Shown: in pieces, positions 19,401 to 23,516 of the stretch | How positions within the stretch are numbered: position 1 is the first letter of the stretch | How the letters are laid out: every line of letters starts with the position of its first letter | Assembly: GCA_036897625.1 (NCBI GenBank) | Contig: JAYMTA010000864.1 | Coordinates: forward strand, 1-23,516 | Origin: Pelargonium cotyledonis | Taxonomy: Eukaryota > Streptophyta > Magnoliopsida > Geraniales > Geraniaceae | Direction of reading: 5' to 3' | Length of the DNA stretch: 23,516 nt | Translations under genes and position numbers: made by a program | Notes under the pieces: model-generated | What the model was told of the DNA's origin: nothing | Seen by the model: only the letters and a program-made list of their open reading frames with translations | Databases searched by the model: none

Positions 19401-21460
19401 TCCTCCATATTCGAAGAGGCTTCAGAATCTTTTCCACATTTTGAGCACCTGCAAAAATGAGATTCAAATCATGGAAACTTTCATTTACAAAACTAAAAAC
19501 TAATGTTAGCTCTAAAATAGATGATAAGCAAAGTTGAGCATTAGGCACACCTAAGTTCTAAACTTCTATAACAGTTACTAGGCATTAAAACCAAGGCTTA
19601 GACTGTGTGTTAATACGAACTCATTATCAAGTCAACTCAGAACAGAAAACCTCTGTTTACATGAATTGTAAATGCAATAGCCTTCAAGAAATGAAAGTGA
19701 TTCTTTAATGAAGTGTTTCAGTCTACTGCTTTTTCCTTCTGACATTTCCAACATCTAAATTGAGCCAGTGGTAGTTGTCTTCAGAAAATCATGCAAACTC
19801 ACGCCGCACTTCATGTGAAGCTTACCAATAAGGAAATAAAGTTACTGGTAAACTTAAAGCATTTAGGGCAAGGGCTGGAAATTTGTCTAACTAAAGCACT
19901 TCATCTCTCTCACTCACACACACACTTAAGCATTCATCTCTCACCCATAATTACGATTTACACAGAAACCAAAACCTGCAAATAATCAACAAACAGCTAG
20001 ACATTATGAGAGAAAATTAAAGTGCAATGCACATAGGGCCGGAAGATGTTATAATATTCTAGAAAAATGTGGAACATGGTATTATCAATTCGATTTCCTA
20101 ATATGTGAAGGATTATTATGGCATGTTAGATAATTAAAGGGTGACTTTGTATAGCCATTAAAATATATAGGTGTAAAATCAGTAAATTAGGTGATAGCCC
20201 AAGCCTTCAGGAAAATCTAAGCTCAAAATTGAGCAATGATCTGCACTTGCTATTTCTTCAAAAGCTTCTTCCGATGAGACAAGCATGTTTTGGCAGTAAT
20301 TGCACAAGAAAGCAGCCAAGTTTAACTTAGAAAACAAAAACCAGTAAAAATCAAACTAGCATGTATATTGATAATCTGGCATAAGGGTCATTGGTGATTG
20401 TACAAAGTTCCGAGCGTAGTATTGTAATTAAGGTCAACCTATGGAACAACCTACATTACTTTCTCTCTAACAAAGAATCTTTCTGTTACAATGACTACTT
20501 TAGTCGATTCTTTTCCTATTCATTTAAGTTACTATTTTATTTATACCTTTTAATTGATACCCGCAGCATAGATTGAAGAGAAAAACGGTGTAGAAGTTTC
20601 AAATCATTAAGATTTTAGTAGGAGTTAGTATAACATTTATACGAGTCTGACAATAAAGAGAGATAGCCACATACATAAAAGTAGCATTGAGTCATATCTT
20701 ATCTTACCTAGTTACATTAGACACGCTTCCACGGAAAAGATCTTGAACAATTGTTCTAGCCTTAGAAACTTTAGAATGACTAAAGCACCGCTCCAGCAAA
20801 GAAAGAAGCAAGGTCAAAAATTCATGGCTGTCTTGTTGAACACCATTGTCTAGCTCCAGTGTCTCTATGAATGGAGCTGAGTCAACAAAAGCCATTTTAC
20901 TGGCATGCAACTGAGCAAAAAGCCGGGCAAGCTGATCCAAGACAGGTTGATTTTTCAGAACATCAGGCTCAACGGAGAAAATACCTTTTCGGAACAACTT
21001 ATTCATGTAAAGGCACTGAAGTATGCTGTTGGCATAGCAAGTCGCACCAAGATTTGTCAAACCCGCAGGTGAATCACTAGAAGCGCGTAGATCCTTGGCT
21101 GGATCTGGACCATGAACAATTTCTGATGTTTTCTGCCATAATCCATTTTTTCTGCTACCATTTGGGGGTGGAATTAGCCCACAAAAACAATTTGGATTTT
21201 CCTTAGTATTCACACGGCATCCTTGACAAACTGGCTTCAAAACCATGTATAGTTGATTCAAATCATCATCAGTTACTTGACCGGTTGAATGAATTTTCCT
21301 ACAAACATAACAAAATGTCATTCAGCTGAGTACACACAAAGCATATGAATGAAGTTACATAGAAAATATATGTTGTATACCTCAATATTTCAGAAGTGGT
21401 ATCTCCATTATCCACTTGTCTCAGCCTTTTATTTTTACCACGAGTAGTTGGCCGGCTCAT
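10496..21460 (-). CDS. UBP26: UBP26-type ubiquitin carboxyl-terminal hydrolase (histone H2B deubiquitinase), with DUSP and ubiquitin-like domains
   Basis: Thirteen minus-strand exons join in phase: 21460-21381, 21298-20708, 19448-19193, 18437-17683, 17371-17263, 15770-15592, 15007-14723, 14647-14440, 14080-14009, 13838-13611, 12846-12583, 11656-11515, 10590-10496. The product is 1087 aa, close to Arabidopsis UBP26 (about 1070). That protein removes ubiquitin from histone H2B in the nucleus and is needed for heterochromatin silencing and seed development. The peptidase C19 core runs from about 104 to 470: Cys box [13 protein letters not shown] with catalytic C114, His box NSGHYIAHI with H359, and WWKFDDEHV with D376/D377. 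Zinc ligands CSKC (225-228) and CESC (275-278) are intact. Three DUSP-like segments follow (about 500-600, 630-740, 755-870; marks [35 protein letters not shown]), then a basic stretch RRTSKRSRK (972-980, likely NLS) and a ubiquitin-like domain (about 985-1045). An upstream in-frame ATG at 21490 lies in the 5' UTR intron, so ATG 21460 is preferred. No break or missing catalytic residue is seen. Confidence 0.95.
10591..11514 (-). other. UBP26 intron 12, with a local duplication and a poly-A tract
   Basis: A 924-base GT-AG intron splitting the Asp codon 1057. It contains an 80-bp direct repeat pair and an A17 run at 11381-11397. Otherwise it is AT-rich with no recognisable gene. Confidence 0.75.
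11105..11325. repeat. 80-bp direct repeat pair in UBP26 intron 12
   Basis: Copies at 11105-11184 and 11246-11325 start CATG(A/G)ATATC and end CAGTGAATATATTAATAT. I count 6 mismatches in 80 bases (about 92% identity). The spacer of 61 bases contains a further small repeat (CATTGATCTTTA twice, about 11203-11226). No terminal inverted repeats or target-site duplication are evident, so this reads as a segmental duplication rather than a transposon. Confidence 0.85.
11657..12582 (-). other. UBP26 intron 11, with a diverged repeat pair
   Basis: A 926-base GT-AG intron (donor GTAGGT after the codon for Gly 1009, acceptor ATATGCAG). Two diverged direct repeats lie near its 5' end (by gene orientation), and a GCATGCATGCATG run is at about 12107-12119. 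No gene is recognised in it. Confidence 0.7.
12290..12562. repeat. Diverged direct repeat pair in UBP26 intron 11
   Basis: Copy 1 (about 12290-12368) and copy 2 (about 12459-12562) share a series of words in the same order: GAAGTCAAAC, CTAA, ATGTTG(G/A)CCTT, TA(T)(G)G(G)(T/A)AGCACAA, and TTTAAAA(A)TTTAACA. Identity is modest with several indels. This is an old duplication, or two remnants of one dispersed element. Confidence 0.5.
12847..13610 (-). other. UBP26 intron 10
   Basis: A 764-base phase-0 GT-AG intron (donor GTAATT after CCAGAG, acceptor GGTATGCCAG). AT-rich; no ORF, RNA gene or clear repeat is recognised. Confidence 0.75.
13927..13943. repeat. T17 homopolymer in UBP26 intron 9
   Basis: Seventeen consecutive T on the + strand (A on the coding strand), inside the 170-base intron 13839-14008. 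It could be a slipped poly-A or a tail relic; nothing else supports an inserted element. Confidence 0.8.
14081..14439 (-). other. UBP26 intron 8
   Basis: A 359-base phase-0 intron (donor GTATCC, acceptor TGTTCACCAG). No distinct content is recognised. Confidence 0.7.
15115..15139. repeat. (AG)n microsatellite in UBP26 intron 6
   Basis: About twelve AG units in uninterrupted array, lying 150 bases from the Stowaway-like element in the same intron (15008-15591). Confidence 0.85.
15293..15538. mobile_element. Stowaway-like MITE (Tc1/mariner type) in UBP26 intron 6
   Basis: A 246-bp element bordered by TA on both sides (15291-15292, 15539-15540), the typical target duplication. The left end starts CTCCCTCCGTCCC, the Stowaway signature. 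The right end, read inward, starts CTCCTTCCGTCTC; the two ends match in about 27 of 31 bases. There is no coding capacity. Inside the right end, 15471-15494 holds a second inverted copy of the left end. A 10-mer CCCATGTGCA occurs at 15384, 15394 and 15410. Stowaway MITEs are non-autonomous and are moved by mariner-like transposases. The element is fully within the intron and away from the splice sites. Confidence 0.92.
15771..17262 (-). other. UBP26 intron 5, the longest coding intron
   Basis: A 1492-base phase-0 GT-AG intron (donor GTATCTGG at 17262, acceptor GAATACCAG). It carries a probable LINE remnant at about 16200-16700. The remaining ends (15771-16190 and 16700-17262) show no recognisable gene or element. 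Confidence 0.75.
16200..16690 (-). mobile_element. Possible decayed LINE 3' end in UBP26 intron 5
   Basis: On the minus strand, fragments look like the end of a plant LINE reverse-transcriptase [17 protein letters not shown] (about 16430-16475 region) resembles the DKIRNEVIRER-type segment; farther on, [12 protein letters not shown] (about 16300-16340) resembles the terminal WR..IHVADP motif. The DNA there, ATGTAGTCAACCCCAATATT followed by a GGATTTTGTTGTGG stretch, resembles the LINE end that runs ATGTAGCCGACCCC into TTG repeats. The frame is broken. No poly-A tail or target duplication was identified. The resemblance is from memory of such elements and is inferred. Confidence 0.4.
17372..17682 (-). 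other. UBP26 intron 4
   Basis: A 311-base GT-AG intron (donor GTAAGTACTC, acceptor TTCCCTGCAG) that splits Pro 561. No feature is recognised in it. Confidence 0.75.
18438..19192 (-). other. UBP26 intron 3
   Basis: A 755-base phase-0 intron inside the catalytic core, between the zinc-ligand region and the [13 protein letters not shown] segment. The acceptor is TCAGTAG; a preceding CAG three bases upstream (18441) would add an in-frame stop (TAG), so the downstream AG is used. AT-rich, with no recognised element. Confidence 0.75.
19449..20707 (-). other. UBP26 intron 2
   Basis: A 1259-base GT-AG intron (donor GTAAGATAAG, acceptor TTTTTGCAG) splitting Arg 224, just before the CSKC zinc ligands. 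It contains a short CACACACACAC run near 19915-19925. No gene, MITE or other repeat is recognised. Confidence 0.75.
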
Positions 21461-21477
21461 TTTATCGCAGACCAACC

Positions 21478-22352
21478 CTGCCGCAAACATTCATGGCAAG
21501 ATTTTGTAAGAGGAAGCTTCCTATAACATGTAAGTCATTACGGAACTACTTAACTATCACATATTATAAACACTCATCCAATAAGCATATCCATCTGCAG
21601 GAAATAAATATGAGGTCGTGCATAACAAAACTTCAAAATACTCCTCATTTGCTATTTATTGATCTCCATTTGATTTAACTTTTTGAGATTAAGATGCAAA
21701 TGGCAGAATTTTGGATAGAAGTAGATAGTAGTACTAGACCCTGAAATTAAACAGAAACTCAAAATTGATATCCCCTCCCTGCACATCCGTTAACTAGTAA
21801 AGTCGTAACAGGACCTCCAAACTCCCACAGCATTTATCATCTACTGAAAAAAGCAACTTCGCGAATCTAATACGATCAACCAAACAAAAATTTCAACATA
21901 TACATACGTTACTGAATTGAACAATTTTAGCAATAGAAAATGAAAGAAGTCAAAATTAAAGTCAAAAAGTTATCTTCTCACTTAGGCTCCAATAACGCCA
22001 AACAATGTACATGTTCTTCACAGCCAGGACACAATTCCATTCCATTCCCCAAAATCCTAAGCTCAAACCACAATTCACTCTTCCAATTGACTGAACAATC
22101 ACTAAACACACCAGTCTCCGCGGACACATTCGTTTTCTCTCCGGAAAACAACAACAATCAAATCAATTAAGTTACAAGAAAGAAAAACCTTCAATAAAAT
22201 ACAATTAAAAACCCTAAAAATCGATAAACAGGAGCAAAACACATAAACTGAATTTACGAAAACAAACAGAAGAATGAAAAAACAAATTCCTCTGACGATG
22301 CTGTGAATTTGATGTGCATAAAATCGGAGGACATCGGAAAGTGAGAGATTAC
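21478..22352 (-). other. 5' UTR intron of UBP26
   Basis: On the minus strand a strong donor CACAG|GTAATC at 22352 and an acceptor TTTGCGGCAG ending at 21478 define an 875-base intron. The acceptor leaves a 17-base piece of leader before ATG 21460. A telo-box AAACCCTAAA lies at about 22208-22218. Long leader introns like this often raise expression in plants. The first exon runs upward from 22353 to an unseen start near 22440-22500. Confidence 0.6.
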
Positions 22353-22500
22353 CTGTGAGAGAGAAGACGTGACGTGACGTTCCTGGAGACGAAGCAGAAT
22401 GATATTGATTCTGGTTGGGTTTAAAGTCGCAGACCGACAAAATCTATGGAGATTTTAGGGAAAAAGAAGGGTCGTAGTTGCGCGGTTTTGAGGGAAGAAG
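22353..22500 (-). promoter_or_regulatory. Probable first non-coding exon and start region of UBP26, with tandem ACGT motifs
   Basis: On the minus strand, AACGTCACGTCACGTC (about 22366-22381) holds three ACGT cores in tandem, the kind of sequence bound by plant bZIP factors. It sits 15-30 bases before the leader-intron donor, so it is either in the leader or in a downstream promoter. No ATG was found between the donor and about 22470 on this strand. Confidence 0.4.
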
Positions 22501-23516
22501 AGAAGGGAAGTGAGCACAAGTGTTTTTTTTTTTTTGTTTTTGTTTTTTTTGTTTTTTTTTTTTTTGGTTTTTTTTTTTTATTTCTAAGGGTCAGCTTCAG
22601 GTCATTCATTCAGGATGCCTCTGCTACTTGTGGGAGGCTATGTTCAGCTTCTGACACATCACCATTTATTTTTCACCTTTTTTATTTTTTTAATTCATGT
22701 TTGTGGATTTTTAGGACTTTCTTTTATACCATAAATAACCCTCTTAATGAGTTTTCCTAAAATATTTATACAAATTATAATCTCTAATATTTCGTAGGAT
22801 GAATTTCTTTCATTTTCTCGTAATGTTTTCGATATGCAATGTGTCATGGTTAGCAACTTCAACCCGTTTAACCACAGTGTGATTAATTTATACTCGAGCA
22901 GAGGATCTATCAGATAAAATGAAGTCAGCTCTCTCAACAAGTATTTTCTCCATATACAAGATTTGAAACAAATATTTTGCTTAAATAAAATAAAGTGTGT
23001 ACTAGGTCACCCCGCACTTATCGGTTAATATGATGAATTTTGAGTTGCAAAACAACAACTTTATATTTTCATATTCCAAAAAATTATTATAATTTATTTT
23101 TTAAAAGGAAAATTTAGAGAATGAAATAAGTTTTCGTTTCAAACTAGTGTAATCACATGCAACTAATATTTAAAAATTAAAATAAATGCATGAGTCTTTT
23201 ATTTGTTTATTTATTTCAATGTTAGAAGTATTAGTCATTATTCACTCGAGTTTGTGTAATGATTGACTTGTATGAATAGGTTTATTTGTTTCAATAGAAA
23301 TTCTTATTTTCCATTTTATAATATTACCTTTTTAACAAATCATTGTATTTTCATGAGATTGTATTAATTTTTTCCTACTTATAATCTATACATACTATAA
23401 AAGCTGTTTATAATGCGTATTAGAGCGTCATCTCATCAATTTATTAATTTTGGTCTACAATTTTGTTTAATTATAAAACTACCCATGAAGAGTAAAAAAT
23501 TACTTTATTTTTTATT
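22501..23516. other. Upstream intergenic region of UBP26, with a T-rich tract
   Basis: 22521-22579 is almost pure T with a few G on the + strand (A-rich on the minus strand, upstream of the protease gene). The rest to the window edge is strongly AT-rich with no coding sequence, RNA gene or repeat that I can identify. TATAAATATTTT (minus strand, about 22758-22770) is TATA-like but far from the inferred start. Confidence 0.5.

Noticed and set aside
21458..21490. Earlier in-frame ATG of UBP26 at 21490 (11 codons more, reading MFAAGLVCDK)
   Set aside because: It lies upstream of the acceptor at 21478, inside the inferred leader intron, and the conserved family start is MSRP.
22521..22579. T-rich tract as the poly-A tail of a retroposed sequence
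   Set aside because: No gene-like or SINE/LINE sequence adjoins it and no target duplication was found; left as a simple repeat.
22446..22760. 104-residue Phe-rich frame on the + strand
   Set aside because: Its core is the T-rich tract translated as Phe; no real coding character.
7947..22876. Word CGTTTAACCACA found both near 7949 and near 22865
   Set aside because: A 12-base match within 23 kb is expected by chance.
1..23516. Possible tRNA, rRNA, CRISPR, bacterial operon, viral or toxin features
   Set aside because: None seen on reading both strands; the intron-split plant genes and AT-rich spacers account for the window.

Overview
This is nuclear DNA from a flowering plant. Every protein gene is split by GT-AG introns, the protein families are plant ones, the non-coding DNA is AT-rich, and a Stowaway-type MITE lies in an intron. 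Retention of a type-B heterotrimeric G-protein gamma gene argues against Brassicaceae and fits a non-brassica eudicot, but the species cannot be named from the sequence alone. I see no bacterial, viral, CRISPR or plasmid features and no tRNA or rRNA gene.

Layout: (1) On the + strand, 512-3627 is a CWC21/SRm300-like spliceosomal protein with an N-terminal cwf21 domain and a long charged, Ser/Asp/Lys/Arg-rich tail holding two families of tandem peptide repeats. It has an intron in the 5' UTR and a probable one in the 3' UTR. (2) On the - strand, 7703-5219 is a five-exon RsmH/MraW-type 16S rRNA (cytosine-N4) methyltransferase of 446 aa with an N-terminal organelle-targeting sequence; it is tail-to-tail with gene 1. 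(3) On the + strand, 8985-9459 is a three-exon, 100-aa G-protein gamma subunit without a C-terminal prenylation cysteine (type B); it is head-to-head with gene 2 across about 1.3 kb. (4) On the - strand, 21460-10496 is a 13-exon, 1087-aa UBP26-type ubiquitin-specific protease with a Cys/His/Asp catalytic core, DUSP-like repeats and a C-terminal ubiquitin-like domain. It is tail-to-tail with gene 3, and an 875-base intron lies in its 5' UTR.

All exon chains were rebuilt by hand from splice sites. Each gives one uninterrupted frame with phases that match at every junction. The non-coding space holds a 246-bp Stowaway-like MITE with a TA target duplication, a probable decayed LINE 3' end, an 80-bp direct duplication, a 72-bp tandem duplication, a diverged intronic repeat pair and several simple-sequence tracts.

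The four genes are not an operon or a single pathway. They are housekeeping or regulatory genes for splicing, organelle ribosome maturation, G-protein signalling and histone H2B deubiquitination. In Arabidopsis, UBP26 and a cwf21 gene are, as I recall, neighbours (At3g49600/At3g49601), so the ends of this window look like an ancestral linkage with the methyltransferase and gamma genes lying between. I found no previously undescribed system. The most interesting points are the splice layout of the CWC21 gene, the unprenylated gamma subunit with an upstream ORF, and the structure of the MITE.
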